Assembly: GCF_014836335.1 (NCBI RefSeq)
Contig: NZ_JACSRA010000022.1
Coordinates: 1 to 64,000 of the forward strand
DNA: 64,000 nucleotides
Reading direction: 5' to 3'
Source of the DNA: Clostridium cibarium
Lineage (GTDB): Bacteria; Bacillota; Clostridia; Clostridiales; Clostridiaceae
The notes beneath the pieces are model-generated. The model saw only the letters and a program-made list of their open reading frames with translations. It had not been told where the DNA came from and did not search any database. Below, piece by piece: positions 34,070 to 45,269 of the stretch (position 1 is its first letter; each line of letters opens with the position of its first letter). Made by a program: the position numbers and the translations under genes.

Positions 34070-37000
34070 ATGTCTAAAAATAGATGCATATTCGTCGAAA
34101 AGAAAGATGGATTTGACGTTGAAGCTAAAAGCTTATTAAAAGACTTTAAAAGTAATTTAAGAGTAGAAAAATTAGAAAATGTGAGAGTAGTAAATAAATA
34201 TACTTTAGGAGACGTAGAAGAAGAATATTATAAAAAAGCTTTATATACAATTTTTTCTGAACTTACAGTTGATAAAGTATATGAAGAAAATTTAGAAATT
34301 AATGATGGAGAAATAGCATTTGGAGTTGAATACTTACCAGGACAATACGATCAAAGAGCTGATTCAGCGTCAGAGTGTTTTCAAATCTTAACTGAAGAAG
34401 ATAGAATTCAAGTTAAATCTTCAAAAATAATTATTTTAATTGGTAATTTAACAAAAGAAGATATAGATAAAATAAAAAAATATTACATCAATCCAGTGGA
34501 TTCAAGAGAAGTAGAAATTAATAATAGAGAGTTAGAATCTCCAATGAACATACCTAACGATGTACAAATCTTAGAAGGCTTCAGAGAAATGGATAAAGAA
34601 TCTCTAGAAAAATTGCATAAAGATCTAGGACTTGCAATGAGTATAGAAGATCTAGTTATGATTAGAGATTACTTTAAGGAAGAAATGAGAGAACCAACTA
34701 TTACAGAGATAAAGGTAATAGATACATATTGGTCAGATCACTGTAGGCATACAACTTTCTCAACTTCAATCGAAGAAGTTGAAATCGAAGAAAATAAATT
34801 CACAGTACCCATTAAAAAAAGCTATGAAGCTTATATAAAATCAAGAGATTATGTCTATGGAAAAACAGATAGACCTATAACACTTATGGATCTAGCAGTT
34901 ATTTCAATGAAGGAAATGAGAAAAAAGGGAATGCTTGAAGACCTAGATGTTTCTGATGAAATAAATGCATGTTCTATAAACATTAATGTAGAAACAGATA
35001 ATGGAACAGAAAAATACCTTTTAATGTTTAAAAATGAAACACATAATCATCCAACAGAAATAGAACCTTTTGGTGGTGCAGCTACATGTCTAGGTGGTGC
35101 AATTCGTGATCCATTATCAGGAAGAACTTTTGTATATCAAGCTATGAGAGTTACAGGTGCGGCAGACCCAACAGTTCCTGTAGAGGAAACTATAAAGGGG
35201 AAATTACCTCAAAGAACAATTACATTAAAGGCAGCACATGGATATAGTTCATATGGTAATCAAATAGGGCTTGCCACAGGACAAGTAGCAGAAGTTTATC
35301 ATCCAAACTATGTTGCAAAGAGAATGGAGGTTGGAGCAGTAATTGCTGCAGCTCCAAAAGAAAATGTAGTTAGAGAAGAGCCTAAGGTAGGAGATGTTAT
35401 AATTCTTCTTGGTGGAAGAACAGGTAGAGATGGTGTAGGTGGTGCAACTGGTTCATCAAAAGAGCATACAGAAGATTCTATAAATGAGTGTGGTGCAGAA
35501 GTTCAAAAAGGTAATGCACCAACAGAGAGAAAGATTCAAAGACTATTTAGAAACTCAGAAGTAGCTAAAATGATAAAGAGATGTAACGACTTTGGTGCTG
35601 GTGGAGTTTCAGTAGCTATTGGAGAACTTTGTAGAGGTCTTGATATAAATTTAGATAAGGTTCCTAAAAAATATGAAGGTTTAGATGGAACAGAACTTGC
35701 AGTTTCAGAATCTCAAGAGAGAATGGCAGTTGTAGTTCATAGTAGTTTAGCAGAAAGATTTATAGAACTTTCTTCAGAAGAAAATTTAGAAGCAGTGGTT
35801 GTAGCAAAGGTTACAGATACTGAAAGACTAAGACTTTTCTGGAGAGAGAAGATGATAGTGGATATTAAGAGAAGTTTCTTAGATACAAATGGAGCAACTC
35901 AGAAGACTAATGTTAAGGTAGTTGCACCTAAGGAATTCCCATGTGATGTTCATGAAGTAGATGTTAAATCAAAATGGATAGAAAATCTACATAAATTAAA
36001 TGTAGCTTCTCAAAAGGGATTAATTGAAACCTTCGATTCAACTATAGGTACTGGAACAGTGCTTATGCCTTTTGGTGGGAAATATTCAAAAACACCAGCA
36101 GAAGGTATGGCAGCAAAAATTCCAGTATTCTATGGAGAAAGCAAGGATGCATCACTTATGACTTTTGGATTTAATCCAGAGCTTGGAACATGGAGTCCAT
36201 ATCACATGGCTTTCTATTCTGTAATAGAATCTATAGCTAAACTTGCAGCTATGGGTGGAGATTATAGAAGAGCTAGACTTACATTCCAAGAATATTTCGA
36301 AAGACTAGGTAAAAAGCCTGAAAGATGGGGTAAACCATTTGCAGCATTACTTGGAGCATATAAAGCGCAAGAGGATTTAGGAATACCTGCAATAGGTGGT
36401 AAAGACTCAATGTCTGGAAGTTTTGAGGATATAGATGTTCCTCCAAGTTTAGTGTCTTTTGCAGTAGGATATGAAAAAGCTAATAAAATTATTAGTCCAG
36501 AGTTTAAAGAAGTTAATAGTACATTAGTTTTACTTGAAACAGAAAAACTTGAAGATGGCTTAATAAACATGGATAAGTTTAAAAAGAATATAGAAACATT
36601 ATATGACTTAATAGGTGCTAAAAAAGTTATATCAGCGTCAACAATAAAGTTTGGTGGAGTAGCTGAGGCTATAACTAAAATGTCTCTAGGAAATAGAATT
36701 GGAACTGAAATAAATAACCTTTCAAAAGATGAGTTATTTGGATTAAACTATGGAAGCATTTTATTAGAAGTACCAGCAAAGGTAAATGTTCAAAAAGTAT
36801 TTAAAGATTGTTTATATAAAGTAGTTGGTAAAACTTTAGAAGAAGAAGTGATTAAAGTACAAGAATTTGAAATTGCACTTGCAATTGAAGAACTTGATAA
36901 AGCTTTAGAAGAAAAGTTAAGCCCAGTATTTAAAATTAAAACAGAGGAAACTAATACAAAAGTGAAAGTAGCTACTTACAATAAGAGAAACACTATTTCT

Positions 37001-37816
37001 CCAAAAGTAAAAGTAGCAAAACCTAAAGTTGTAATTCCAGTTTTCCCTGGGACAAATTGTGAAGATGATTGTGCTAGAGCATTCTTGAAGGAAGGTGCTG
37101 AAGTTTCACAAGTTATTTTAAGAAATCTAAATAAAGAAATTTTAACAGAGTCAATCAATAAGTTAGCTGAAGAAATAAGGACAGCACAAATCATTATGCT
37201 TCCAGGTGGTTTCTCAGCTGGAGATGAGCCAGATGGTTCAGGTAAGTTTATAGCTACTGTCTTTAGAAATGAAAAGATTAAAAATGCAGTAATGGATCTT
37301 TTAAATAATAGAGATGGTTTGATGCTAGGAATTTGTAACGGCTTCCAAGCATTGATTAAATTAGGACTACTTCCTTATGGTGAAATTAGAGATATAGAAG
37401 AGGATATGGCTACATTAACTTATAACAATATAAATAGACATATGTCATCTTTAATTAGAACAAAGATAAATTCTGTTAAATCACCATGGTTAAGTGAAGT
37501 AAATGTAGATGATATTCATACAGTAGCAATATCTCACGGAGAAGGAAGATTTGTAGCTTCAGAAAGTTTACTTAAGGAACTAGAAGCAAATGGACAAATA
37601 GCAACACAATATGTTGATTTTAATGGAGATGTTTCATTAGATATGCCATATAATCCAAATGGATCTATGCTTGGTATTGAAGGTATTACAAGTCCTGATG
37701 GAAGAATATTTGGTAAGATGGCTCATTCAGAAAGAATTGGCACAGATTTATATAGAAATGTACCAGGGGAATTTGATCAAAAGATATTTAAAGCAGGAGT
37801 AAATTATTTTAGATAA
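34070..37816 (+). CDS. purL: Phosphoribosylformylglycinamidine synthase, fused PurL-PurQ
   Basis: 1248 aa single-chain enzyme for step 4 of purine synthesis (FGAR + Gln + ATP to FGAM). An N-terminal PurS-like region precedes duplicated AIRS-type ATP domains (SDHCRHTTFST, FKNETHNHPTEIEPFGGAATCLGG, PAIGGKDSMSGSFED). The C-terminal class I glutaminase has IPVFPGTNCEDD, the nucleophile in GICNGFQAL and AISHGEGRFVA. Single-chain PurL of this length occurs in clostridia and proteobacteria, unlike the PurS/L/Q split of Bacillus. Good GGAGG site; leads the pur operon, purE 14 bp downstream. Confidence 0.95.
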   Translation: MSKNRCIFVEKKDGFDVEAKSLLKDFKSNLRVEKLENVRVVNKYTLGDVEEEYYKKALYTIFSELTVDKVYEENLEINDGEIAFGVEYLPGQYDQRADSASECFQILTEEDRIQVKSSKIIILIGNLTKEDIDKIKKYYINPVDSREVEINNRELESPMNIPNDVQILEGFREMDKESLEKLHKDLGLAMSIEDLVMIRDYFKEEMREPTITEIKVIDTYWSDHCRHTTFSTSIEEVEIEENKFTVPIKKSYEAYIKSRDYVYGKTDRPITLMDLAVISMKEMRKKGMLEDLDVSDEINACSININVETDNGTEKYLLMFKNETHNHPTEIEPFGGAATCLGGAIRDPLSGRTFVYQAMRVTGAADPTVPVEETIKGKLPQRTITLKAAHGYSSYGNQIGLATGQVAEVYHPNYVAKRMEVGAVIAAAPKENVVREEPKVGDVIILLGGRTGRDGVGGATGSSKEHTEDSINECGAEVQKGNAPTERKIQRLFRNSEVAKMIKRCNDFGAGGVSVAIGELCRGLDINLDKVPKKYEGLDGTELAVSESQERMAVVVHSSLAERFIELSSEENLEAVVVAKVTDTERLRLFWREKMIVDIKRSFLDTNGATQKTNVKVVAPKEFPCDVHEVDVKSKWIENLHKLNVASQKGLIETFDSTIGTGTVLMPFGGKYSKTPAEGMAAKIPVFYGESKDASLMTFGFNPELGTWSPYHMAFYSVIESIAKLAAMGGDYRRARLTFQEYFERLGKKPERWGKPFAALLGAYKAQEDLGIPAIGGKDSMSGSFEDIDVPPSLVSFAVGYEKANKIISPEFKEVNSTLVLLETEKLEDGLINMDKFKKNIETLYDLIGAKKVISASTIKFGGVAEAITKMSLGNRIGTEINNLSKDELFGLNYGSILLEVPAKVNVQKVFKDCLYKVVGKTLEEEVIKVQEFEIALAIEELDKALEEKLSPVFKIKTEETNTKVKVATYNKRNTISPKVKVAKPKVVIPVFPGTNCEDDCARAFLKEGAEVSQVILRNLNKEILTESINKLAEEIRTAQIIMLPGGFSAGDEPDGSGKFIATVFRNEKIKNAVMDLLNNRDGLMLGICNGFQALIKLGLLPYGEIRDIEEDMATLTYNNINRHMSSLIRTKINSVKSPWLSEVNVDDIHTVAISHGEGRFVASESLLKELEANGQIATQYVDFNGDVSLDMPYNPNGSMLGIEGITSPDGRIFGKMAHSERIGTDLYRNVPGEFDQKIFKAGVNYFR

Positions 37817-37830
37817 ATGGGAGGTCTTTT

Positions 37831-38310
37831 ATGAAAGTAGCAATATTTTTCGGAAGTAAGTCAGACACAGATGTTATGAAAGGAGCTGCAAATGCTCTAA
37901 AGGAATATGGAGTTTCTTATAAAGCATTTATATTATCAGCCCATAGAGTGCCTGAAAAACTAGTTGAGACTATTAAGAAAATTGAAAGTGAAGGTTGTGA
38001 AGTTATAATTGCAGGAGCAGGACTTGCTGCTCATTTGCCGGGGGTAATAGCATCACAAACAACGCTTCCAGTAATAGGAGTACCAGTAAGAGCAGCGCTA
38101 GATGGTATGGATGCACTACTATCAATAGTACAAATGCCAAAATCAATACCAGTTGCAACAGTTGGTATAAACAATAGTTATAATGCGGGATTATTAGCGG
38201 TACAAATGTTATCACTAAAATATCCTGATATTAAAGAAAAATTAGTAGAAGCAAGATTAAAGATGAAAGAAAAGTTTATAAGTGAAAATAGAGAGGGAGT
38301 AGAACTATAA
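37831..38310 (+). CDS. purE: N5-carboxyaminoimidazole ribonucleotide mutase
   Basis: 159 aa class I Pur[25 protein letters not shown] and [15 protein letters not shown] form the nucleotide and active-site loops. Converts N5-CAIR to CAIR. No purK is in this operon, so either PurK is elsewhere or the cell relies on another source of N5-CAIR. The last base of its stop codon is the first base of the purC ATG. Confidence 0.95.
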   Translation: MKVAIFFGSKSDTDVMKGAANALKEYGVSYKAFILSAHRVPEKLVETIKKIESEGCEVIIAGAGLAAHLPGVIASQTTLPVIGVPVRAALDGMDALLSIVQMPKSIPVATVGINNSYNAGLLAVQMLSLKYPDIKEKLVEARLKMKEKFISENREGVEL

Positions 38311-39020
38311 TGGAAAAGTTAGAAATGTTATATGAAGGAAAAGCAAAGAAGATTTATAGCACAGCAAAGGAAGATGAAGTTATCGTTTATTATAAAGATG
38401 ATGCAACAGCATTTAATGGAGTAAAGAAAGCTCAAATCGATAATAAAGGTGTTTTAAATAATGCTATAACAACAATGATTTTTGAAATGTTAAATAAAAA
38501 TGGTATAAAGACTCATTTTGTTAAGAAAATAAATGATAGAGAGCAACTTTGTAAAAAAGTTGAAATCGTACCTTTAGAAGTTATAGTTAGAAATATAGCT
38601 GCAGGTTCTATGGCTAAGAGATTAGGCCTTGAAGAAGGATATAAGTTAAAGACAACTGTATTTGAATTTTCTTATAAGGATGATGAACTTGGAGATCCAT
38701 TAATAAACTCATATCACGCAGTTGCAATAGGAGCAGCTACTTTTGAAGAAATTAAGTTAATCTTAGATATGACAGCAAAGATTAATGATTTATTAAAAGA
38801 ATTCTTTGCAAAACTTAATATAAATCTAATTGATTTTAAGATAGAATTTGGTAAGTTACAAAATGGAGAAATAGTTCTAGCTGATGAAATATCTCCAGAT
38901 ACATGTAGGTTCTGGGACGCAACAACTGGAGAAAAGCTTGATAAAGATAGATTTAGAAGAGATATGGGTAATGTGGAAGGTGCGTACATAGAAATATTAA
39001 ACAGAATTAAAGGAGAATAG
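38310..39020 (+). CDS. purC: SAICAR synthetase
   Basis: 236 aa. Joins CAIR and aspartate with ATP. Typical segments: [59 protein letters not shown], and [12 protein letters not shown]. Its start overlaps purE in TAATG, and purF follows after 3 bp, indicating translational coupling. Confidence 0.95.
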   Translation: MEKLEMLYEGKAKKIYSTAKEDEVIVYYKDDATAFNGVKKAQIDNKGVLNNAITTMIFEMLNKNGIKTHFVKKINDREQLCKKVEIVPLEVIVRNIAAGSMAKRLGLEEGYKLKTTVFEFSYKDDELGDPLINSYHAVAIGAATFEEIKLILDMTAKINDLLKEFFAKLNINLIDFKIEFGKLQNGEIVLADEISPDTCRFWDATTGEKLDKDRFRRDMGNVEGAYIEILNRIKGE

Positions 39021-39023
39021 TTA

Positions 39024-40454
39024 ATGACAAATTCAGATTTTAATTTAATATTAGATCCTAGTCTAGATAAATTTAAAGATGAATGTGGTGTATTTGGGGT
39101 TTTCTCAAGTACACCTCTAGATGTAGCAGGAATGACTTACTATGGATTATATGCACTACAACATAGAGGGCAAGAAAGTGCAGGTATAGCAGTAGGTGAT
39201 GGCGAAAAGATCGAAATGCATAAAGGGCTAGGCTTAATAACAGAAGCATTTAGCAAGGAAGATTTAGAAAAGTTAAAAGGTCATGTTGCTATAGGGCATG
39301 TAAGATATTCTACTACAGGAGCAAATACAGTAGAAAATTCTCAGCCACTTTTAGCTAGTTCTAAGTTAGGCTCTATTGCCTTAGCACACAATGGTAATTT
39401 GGTAAATGCAGATGTGATAAGAGAATTACTTGAAGAGGGTGGACACATTTTCCATACTTCAATAGATTCTGAAGTAATAGCTACTTTAATTGCAAGAGGT
39501 GCAAAAAAGGGTATAGAAAGAGCAGTAACTGATGCAATGCAAGCAATTAGAGGAAGTTTTGCAATGGTTATAGCTACAAAGGATAAGCTTATTGGTGCAA
39601 GAGATCCTCATGGAATAAGACCTCTTTGTATAGGAAAAGTTGATAATGCTTATATTCTAGCATCTGAAAGTTGTGCTCTTGATGCTGTAGGCGCTGAATA
39701 TGTTAGAGATGTTAAGCCAGGTGAAATGATAATAATCGACGAAAATGGCATTGAATCATTCCAGTATTCTGAAGATGCAGGTTGTCAAACTTGTGCTTTT
39801 GAATACATATACTTTGCAAGACCAGATTCTATGATAGATGGACTTGACGTTTATAATACAAGAATAAAGTCGGGAGAGAGATTATTTAAAGAACATAAGA
39901 TAGAAGCTGATTTAGTAGTAGCAGTACCTGATTCAGGAATACCAGCAGCTATAGGGTATTCAAAGGCTTCAGGAATTCCTTATGATATAGGTTTTGTTAA
40001 AAACAGATATGTAGGAAGAACATTTATATCGCCTTCTCAAGAAATTAGAGAAAAGGCTGTTGCTGTAAAGTTAAATCCTTTAAAAGTTAATATAGATGGT
40101 AAGAGAGTAATACTTATTGATGATTCTATAGTTAGAGGAACTACATCAAAGCACTTAGTAGAATCGTTAAGGAGAGCAGGAGCTAAGGAAGTACATTTTC
40201 TAGTAGCATCTCCAGTTGTTAAGTATCCATGTTACTTTGGAATTGATACTCCATACAGAAGTGAACTAGTTGGTGCAAATTACACTATTTCAGAAATAGG
40301 TGAAATGATAGGTGCAGATTCTTTAGGCTACTTAAGCATGGAAGGAATGTATAAATGCTTTGAAGGCAAAGAAGGATTCTGTGTAGGTTGTTTTAATGGA
40401 AAGTATCCAGTAGCGACTCCAATTGAAACATCAAAAGATCATCTTGAAAGGTAG
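39024..40454 (+). CDS. purF: Amidophosphoribosyltransferase
   Basis: 476 aa, the committed step of purine synthesis. Cys21 (DECGVFGVF) is the glutaminase nucleophile after a predicted 20-residue propeptide, longer than the 11 residues of Bacillus. The PRPP loop is VILIDDSIVRGTTSKH. Cysteines in GCQTCAFEYIYFARPDS and FCVGCFNGKYP fit the oxygen-sensitive 4Fe-4S cluster of the Bacillus-type enzyme. Starts with ATG 3 bp after purC. Confidence 0.95.
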   Translation: MTNSDFNLILDPSLDKFKDECGVFGVFSSTPLDVAGMTYYGLYALQHRGQESAGIAVGDGEKIEMHKGLGLITEAFSKEDLEKLKGHVAIGHVRYSTTGANTVENSQPLLASSKLGSIALAHNGNLVNADVIRELLEEGGHIFHTSIDSEVIATLIARGAKKGIERAVTDAMQAIRGSFAMVIATKDKLIGARDPHGIRPLCIGKVDNAYILASESCALDAVGAEYVRDVKPGEMIIIDENGIESFQYSEDAGCQTCAFEYIYFARPDSMIDGLDVYNTRIKSGERLFKEHKIEADLVVAVPDSGIPAAIGYSKASGIPYDIGFVKNRYVGRTFISPSQEIREKAVAVKLNPLKVNIDGKRVILIDDSIVRGTTSKHLVESLRRAGAKEVHFLVASPVVKYPCYFGIDTPYRSELVGANYTISEIGEMIGADSLGYLSMEGMYKCFEGKEGFCVGCFNGKYPVATPIETSKDHLER

Positions 40455-40463
40455 GATTATTAA

Positions 40464-41465
40464 ATGATAACTTATAAGGAATCGGGAGTTAATATAGAAG
40501 AAGGATATAAGTCCGTTAAGCTAATAAAAGAATATGCAGCTAGAACAATGAGTAAATATGTTTTAAATGGACTTGGAAGTTTTGCTGGTATGGTTGAGCT
40601 TCCAGAAGGCTATAAGAAACCAGTTTTAGTATCAGGAACAGATGGAGTTGGAACAAAGCTTGATATAGCATGCAAGAAGAAAAAGTATGATACAGTAGGA
40701 ATTGATTGCGTTGCCATGTGTGTTAATGACATACTTTGTCATGGAGCAAAGCCATTATTTTTCTTAGACTACATAGCTTGCGGTAAGCTTGAAGCAGAAG
40801 TTGCAGCAGATTTAGTTAAAGGTGTATCAGAGGGTTGTCTTCAATCAGATTGTGCGCTTGTTGGTGGAGAGACAGCTGAAATGCCAGGCTTTTATAAAGA
40901 AGGAGACTATGATATAGCTGGTTTTGCTGTGGGGATAGCAGATAAGGATGAAATAATTGACGGATCTAAAATTAAAGAAGGAGATAAGCTTATTGGTATA
41001 GCTTCTTCTGGAGTTCATTCTAATGGATTTTCACTTGTTAGAAAGTTGTTTAGTGATTTAGATATGGAGTTTGAAGGGAAAGAAGTATGGAAAACTTTAA
41101 TTACTCCTACTAAAATTTACGTTAAGCCAGTGCTTGAACTCTTAAAAAATTATGAAATAAAAGGTATGTCACATATAACTGGTGGCGGATTTATAGAAAA
41201 TGTACCTAGAATGTTTAATGGTAGAGAGTTAACTGCAGTTATAAATAAAGAAAGCTATCCATTACCATCAATATTTGAAAAGATGGTTGAGCTTGGAGTA
41301 GATAAAGATCATATGTACAATACCTTCAACATGGGGATTGGATTTGTACTTTGTGTCAATGAAAAGGATGTTGAACCTATAAAGAAAGTTCTACTTGAAA
41401 TGGGGGAAAGAGCTTACGAAATAGGTTATGTAACATCTGGAGGTGAAGGTGTTTGTTTAAAATAG
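40464..41465 (+). CDS. purM: Phosphoribosylaminoimidazole synthetase
   Basis: 333 aa AIR synthetase closing the imidazole ring. Motifs: LVSGTDGVGTKLDIA, GIDCVAMCVNDILCHGAKPLFFLDYIA, LVGGETAEMPGFY and GMSHITGGGFIENVPRM. The 3' end contains the ribosome binding site GGAGGTG and overlaps purN by 13 bp. Confidence 0.95.
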   Translation: MITYKESGVNIEEGYKSVKLIKEYAARTMSKYVLNGLGSFAGMVELPEGYKKPVLVSGTDGVGTKLDIACKKKKYDTVGIDCVAMCVNDILCHGAKPLFFLDYIACGKLEAEVAADLVKGVSEGCLQSDCALVGGETAEMPGFYKEGDYDIAGFAVGIADKDEIIDGSKIKEGDKLIGIASSGVHSNGFSLVRKLFSDLDMEFEGKEVWKTLITPTKIYVKPVLELLKNYEIKGMSHITGGGFIENVPRMFNGRELTAVINKESYPLPSIFEKMVELGVDKDHMYNTFNMGIGFVLCVNEKDVEPIKKVLLEMGERAYEIGYVTSGGEGVCLK

Positions 41466-42064
41466 CAGTGCTGGTTTCCGGGGGAGGAACTGACCTTCAA
41501 TCTATTATTGATGCAGTTGAAAATAAAGAATTAGACTGTGAAATAAAAATGGTAATAAGCAGTAAAGAAGGGGCTTTTGCAATAGAGAGAGCTAAAAAAC
41601 ATGGTATAGAATATCATGTTGTAAGTAGAAAAGAATTTGGGGAACATCAATCAGATAAAATTTTAGAATTGACAGATGGAAAAGTAGACTTAATAGTACT
41701 TGCTGGATATTTATCTATTCTAAATGGGGAACTTTTAAATAAATTTAGCAATAAGATGATAAATATTCATCCATCTTTAATTCCTTCCTTTTGTGGCCCA
41801 GGTATGTATGGGCTAAAGGTACATGAAGCTGCAATTGAGAAAGGTGTTAAATATTCAGGGTGTACAGTGCATTTTGTAAATAATGAAGTAGACGGGGGAG
41901 CAATTATTTTACAAGAAGCAGTGCCAGTTTCTTTTGAAGATACGGCGGAAACTCTTCAAAAGAAAATATTAGAAAAAGAACATATATTATTACCTAAAGC
42001 AATTAAACTTATTTCAGAAAATAAAATTGAAATTATAAATAAAAAAGTGAAGATTGAAGAATAA
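41453..42064 (+). CDS. purN: Phosphoribosylglycinamide formyltransferase
   Basis: 203 aa, folate-dependent. VLVSGGGTDLQSI near the N-terminus and INIHPSLIPSFCGPGMYGLKVHEA carry the catalytic Asn-His region; Asp follows in VDGGAIILQEAV. Start is TTG at 41453 inside purM, with GGAGGTG about 9 nt upstream; no better ATG or GTG exists before the conserved N-terminus. Confidence 0.93.
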   Translation: MFKIAVLVSGGGTDLQSIIDAVENKELDCEIKMVISSKEGAFAIERAKKHGIEYHVVSRKEFGEHQSDKILELTDGKVDLIVLAGYLSILNGELLNKFSNKMINIHPSLIPSFCGPGMYGLKVHEAAIEKGVKYSGCTVHFVNNEVDGGAIILQEAVPVSFEDTAETLQKKILEKEHILLPKAIKLISENKIEIINKKVKIEE

Positions 42065-42079
42065 AAGGAGGCCTTTATT

Positions 42080-43582
42080 TTGAAAAAAAGAGCTTTAATT
42101 AGTGTATTTGATAAAGAAGGAGTATTAGACTTTGCAAAATTTTTAGTATCACAAGATGTTGAAATAATATCAACAGGTGGTACATATAAGCATCTAAAGG
42201 AAAATGGAGTAGATGTAATAGAAGTTAATGAGGTTACAAATTTTCCGGAAATGCTAGATGGAAGAGTTAAGACTTTACATCCACTTGTACATGCTGGAAT
42301 ACTGGCTATAAGAGATAATAAAGAACATATGGATACTTTGAAATCAAGAGAAATACACACAATAGATTATGTTGTAGTTAACCTTTATCCATTTTTTGAA
42401 AAGGTAAAGGAAGATCTAAGCTTTCAAGAAAAGGTTGAATTTATTGATATTGGTGGTCCAACAATGCTTAGAGCAGCAGCTAAAAACTTTCAAGATGTAG
42501 TAGTTATATCAGACAAAAAGGATTATGCTGTTGTTATGGATGAAATGAAATCAGGAGAAGTTTCATTAAAGACTAAAAAGAGATTGGCAGGTAAGGTATT
42601 TAATCTTATGAGCGCATATGATGCTGCTATTTCTAATTTTATGTTAGAAGGAGAAGAAGAATATCCTGAATATCTTTCAGTTTCATTTAAGAAAAAGCAA
42701 GGTTTAAGATATGGTGAAAATTCTCATCAAAGTGCTGCTTTCTATCAGTCAACAACAGTAGAAGGAGCTATGAATAGCATAGATATATTAAATGGTAAAG
42801 AATTATCTTATAATAACTTTAAAGATATGGATATAGCATGGAAATGTGCAAATGAATTTGAAGAACCATCATGTTGTGCTTTAAAACATAACACTCCATG
42901 TGGTGTTGCTATTGGAGAAAATCCATATGAAGCTTATATGAAGGCTTATAAGGTTGATCCTACTTCAATATTTGGTGGAATAGTTGCCTTCAATAGAAAG
43001 GTTGATAAGAAAACTGCAGAAGAAATGGTTAAGATATTCTTGGAGGTAATTGCAGCTCCAGATTATGATGAAGATGCACTTGAAGTATTAAAAACTAAAA
43101 AGAATTTAAGAGTATTAAGAGTTAGTAAAACGCCCCAAGATGAAAAGTATATGGTAACTGTTGATGGAGGTATCTTAGTACAAGAAGAAGATAAAAAGCT
43201 TTTAGAGAAAATAGAAGTTGTGACTGAAAAGAAACCAACTGACGAAGAGATGAAGGATTTACTATTTGGAATGAAGGTTGTTAAATATGTTAAATCCAAT
43301 GCAATTGTTGTTGCTAAAGACTCTGTAGCGCTTGGAATTGGCGGAGGTCAAGTTAATAGAATATGGCCAACAGAAGATGCTCTAAAAAGAGGGGTTGGAG
43401 CTACTATATTAGCCTCTGATGCATTTTTCCCATTTAGAGATGTAGTAGATCAAGCTGCTAAAGCTGGAATTAAGGCAATTATTCAGCCAGGTGGATCTAT
43501 GAGAGATCAAGAGTCTATAGATGCTTGTAATGAACATGGTATAGCTATGGTATTTACTGGACTTAGACACTTTAAACACTAA
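42080..43582 (+). CDS. purH: Bifunctional AICAR transformylase / IMP cyclohydrolase
   Basis: 500 aa. The N-terminal IMP cyclohydrolase is seen in [16 protein letters not shown] and [13 protein letters not shown]; the C-terminal transformylase has [14 protein letters not shown] and [11 protein letters not shown] (Lys-His pair). Performs the last two steps to IMP. Start is TTG at 42080, with AAAAGGAGG 8 nt upstream. Confidence 0.95.
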   Translation: MKKRALISVFDKEGVLDFAKFLVSQDVEIISTGGTYKHLKENGVDVIEVNEVTNFPEMLDGRVKTLHPLVHAGILAIRDNKEHMDTLKSREIHTIDYVVVNLYPFFEKVKEDLSFQEKVEFIDIGGPTMLRAAAKNFQDVVVISDKKDYAVVMDEMKSGEVSLKTKKRLAGKVFNLMSAYDAAISNFMLEGEEEYPEYLSVSFKKKQGLRYGENSHQSAAFYQSTTVEGAMNSIDILNGKELSYNNFKDMDIAWKCANEFEEPSCCALKHNTPCGVAIGENPYEAYMKAYKVDPTSIFGGIVAFNRKVDKKTAEEMVKIFLEVIAAPDYDEDALEVLKTKKNLRVLRVSKTPQDEKYMVTVDGGILVQEEDKKLLEKIEVVTEKKPTDEEMKDLLFGMKVVKYVKSNAIVVAKDSVALGIGGGQVNRIWPTEDALKRGVGATILASDAFFPFRDVVDQAAKAGIKAIIQPGGSMRDQESIDACNEHGIAMVFTGLRHFKH

Positions 43583-43600
43583 AAGTTTGGAGGATATTTT

Positions 43601-44851
43601 ATGAAACTACTTTTAATTGGTTCTGGAGGAAGAGAACATGCAATAGCTTGGAAACTTTCAAAGAGCCCAAAGGTTGAGAAGATATATGTAGCCCCAGGTA
43701 ATGGTGGAACTGCTGTAGAAAATAAATGTAAAAATATTAATATAACAGATTTTGATGAATTAGTTAAATTCGTTAAAGAAAATGATATTTACCTTACTGT
43801 AGTAGGTCCTGAAGATCCATTAACTAAGGGGATTACAGATAAATTTAAAGCTGAAAATCTTAGAATATTTGGACCTGATAAGGCTGGAGCTCAGCTTGAA
43901 GGAAGTAAAAGTTTTTCTAAGGAATTTATGAAAAAGTATGGAGTAAAAACTGCTGAATACGAAGTGTTCACAGAAGTAGAACCGGCTTTAGAATATATAG
44001 AAAATTGCACATATCCAGTAGTTATCAAGGCTGATGGACTAGCGGCAGGAAAAGGTGTTGCAATTTGTGAAACAAAAGAGGATGCTAAAGAAGCATTAAA
44101 TTCTTATATGATAGATGATATATTTAAAGGTGCTGGACAAAAGGTTGTTATAGAAGAATTTTTATATGGAGTTGAAGCTTCAATTCTTTCTATTACAGAT
44201 GGAAAGACAATAATACCATTTATATCAGCTAAGGACCATAAGCAAATTTTTGATGGTGGTAAGGGACCAAATACAGGTGGAATGGGAGTTTTAGCACCAA
44301 ATCCATATGTAACCAATGAAGTTATGAAAGAATTTGAAGATAATATAATGGCTAAGACTCTAGAAGGAATTCAAGCTGAAAAGTTTGACTTTAAAGGAAT
44401 TATATTCTTTGGACTTATGATTACGAATAAAGGAACATACTTACTTGAATATAATGTAAGAATGGGTGATCCTGAAACGCAATCAGTATTAAGTTTAATG
44501 GAAAGTGATTTGTTTGAAGTAATTGAAGCAGCAATGGATGAAAAATTAAGTGAAACTACTGTAAAGTGGAGAGATGAAGTTTGTATAAATGTTGTTCTTG
44601 CATCAAAAGGTTATCCAGGAAGCTTTGAAAAAGGTTATGAAATAACTATAGATCAAGGTGTTAAGGATAATGTATTTTTAGCAGGAGCTAAGCTAGAAGA
44701 TGGAAAACTTAAAACTAATGGAGGAAGAGTTCTTTCTGTTGTTGGTTCAGGTAAAACATTAGAAGAAGCTAGGGAAGTTGCATATAGAAATGTTGAACTT
44801 GTAAATTTTAAAAATAGCTATTGCAGAAAAGATATTGGAATTTATCGTTAG
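43601..44851 (+). CDS. purD: Phosphoribosylamine-glycine ligase
   Basis: 416 aa ATP-grasp enzyme of step 2 (GAR synthesis). LLIGSGGREHAIAWKLSKS, VKADGLAAGKGV, ISAKDHKQIFDGGKGPNTGGMG and LEYNVRMGDPETQ are diagnostic. Last gene of the eight-gene pur operon; no clear hairpin terminator was found in the 139-bp gap after it. purB and purA are not in the window. Confidence 0.95.
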   Translation: MKLLLIGSGGREHAIAWKLSKSPKVEKIYVAPGNGGTAVENKCKNINITDFDELVKFVKENDIYLTVVGPEDPLTKGITDKFKAENLRIFGPDKAGAQLEGSKSFSKEFMKKYGVKTAEYEVFTEVEPALEYIENCTYPVVIKADGLAAGKGVAICETKEDAKEALNSYMIDDIFKGAGQKVVIEEFLYGVEASILSITDGKTIIPFISAKDHKQIFDGGKGPNTGGMGVLAPNPYVTNEVMKEFEDNIMAKTLEGIQAEKFDFKGIIFFGLMITNKGTYLLEYNVRMGDPETQSVLSLMESDLFEVIEAAMDEKLSETTVKWRDEVCINVVLASKGYPGSFEKGYEITIDQGVKDNVFLAGAKLEDGKLKTNGGRVLSVVGSGKTLEEAREVAYRNVELVNFKNSYCRKDIGIYR

Positions 44852-44990
44852 TTTTACAATAGAACAATAGAATGCTATCTTTACCAACATTTAATTGGAT
44901 TAATATTTCTAATGATGGTTAATATAATAGTGCCAAGCAAATTTAACATTTGCAAAGGCAAAATACTATATATTAAGGGAGGAAACTAAG

Positions 44991-45197
44991 ATGGCATCAA
45001 ATAATAGTGGAAGAAACAGAACTTTAGTACCAGAAGCAAAACAAGGATTAAACAGATTAAAAACTGAAGTTGCTTCAGAAGTAGGATTACAAGACTACGA
45101 AAACATTGACAAAGGAAACCTTTCTTCAAGACAAAACGGTAGTGTAGGTGGAGAAATGGTAAAAAGAATGGTAGAAAGTTATGAAAGAGGTCTATAA
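44991..45197 (+). CDS. Alpha/beta-type small acid-soluble spore protein (copy 1)
   Basis: 68 aa. Coats and protects DNA in the dormant spore and is degraded at germination by GPR. Family features: RTLVPEAKQGLNRLKTEVAS with the GPR motif TEVASEVG intact, and GNLSSRQNGSVGGEMVKRM. GGGAGG precedes the ATG. Expected to be transcribed by the forespore sigma factor; an AAATACTA-like -10 lies near 44962. Followed by a terminator and a near-identical copy. Confidence 0.95.
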   Translation: MASNNSGRNRTLVPEAKQGLNRLKTEVASEVGLQDYENIDKGNLSSRQNGSVGGEMVKRMVESYERGL

Positions 45198-45269
45198 ATA
45201 ATATAGGCATCAAAAATGTAGTAAGCCATTTTTAAAATAGTGACATAATTCCTCTCTAATGAGAAAAGG

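Noticed and set aside
36262..36570. Minus-strand open frame inside purL, and similar antisense frames in purE, purF, purH, purD, hcp and gapN
   Set aside because: They lie wholly inside conserved genes, have no ribosome binding sites, and look like mirror images of biased codon use.
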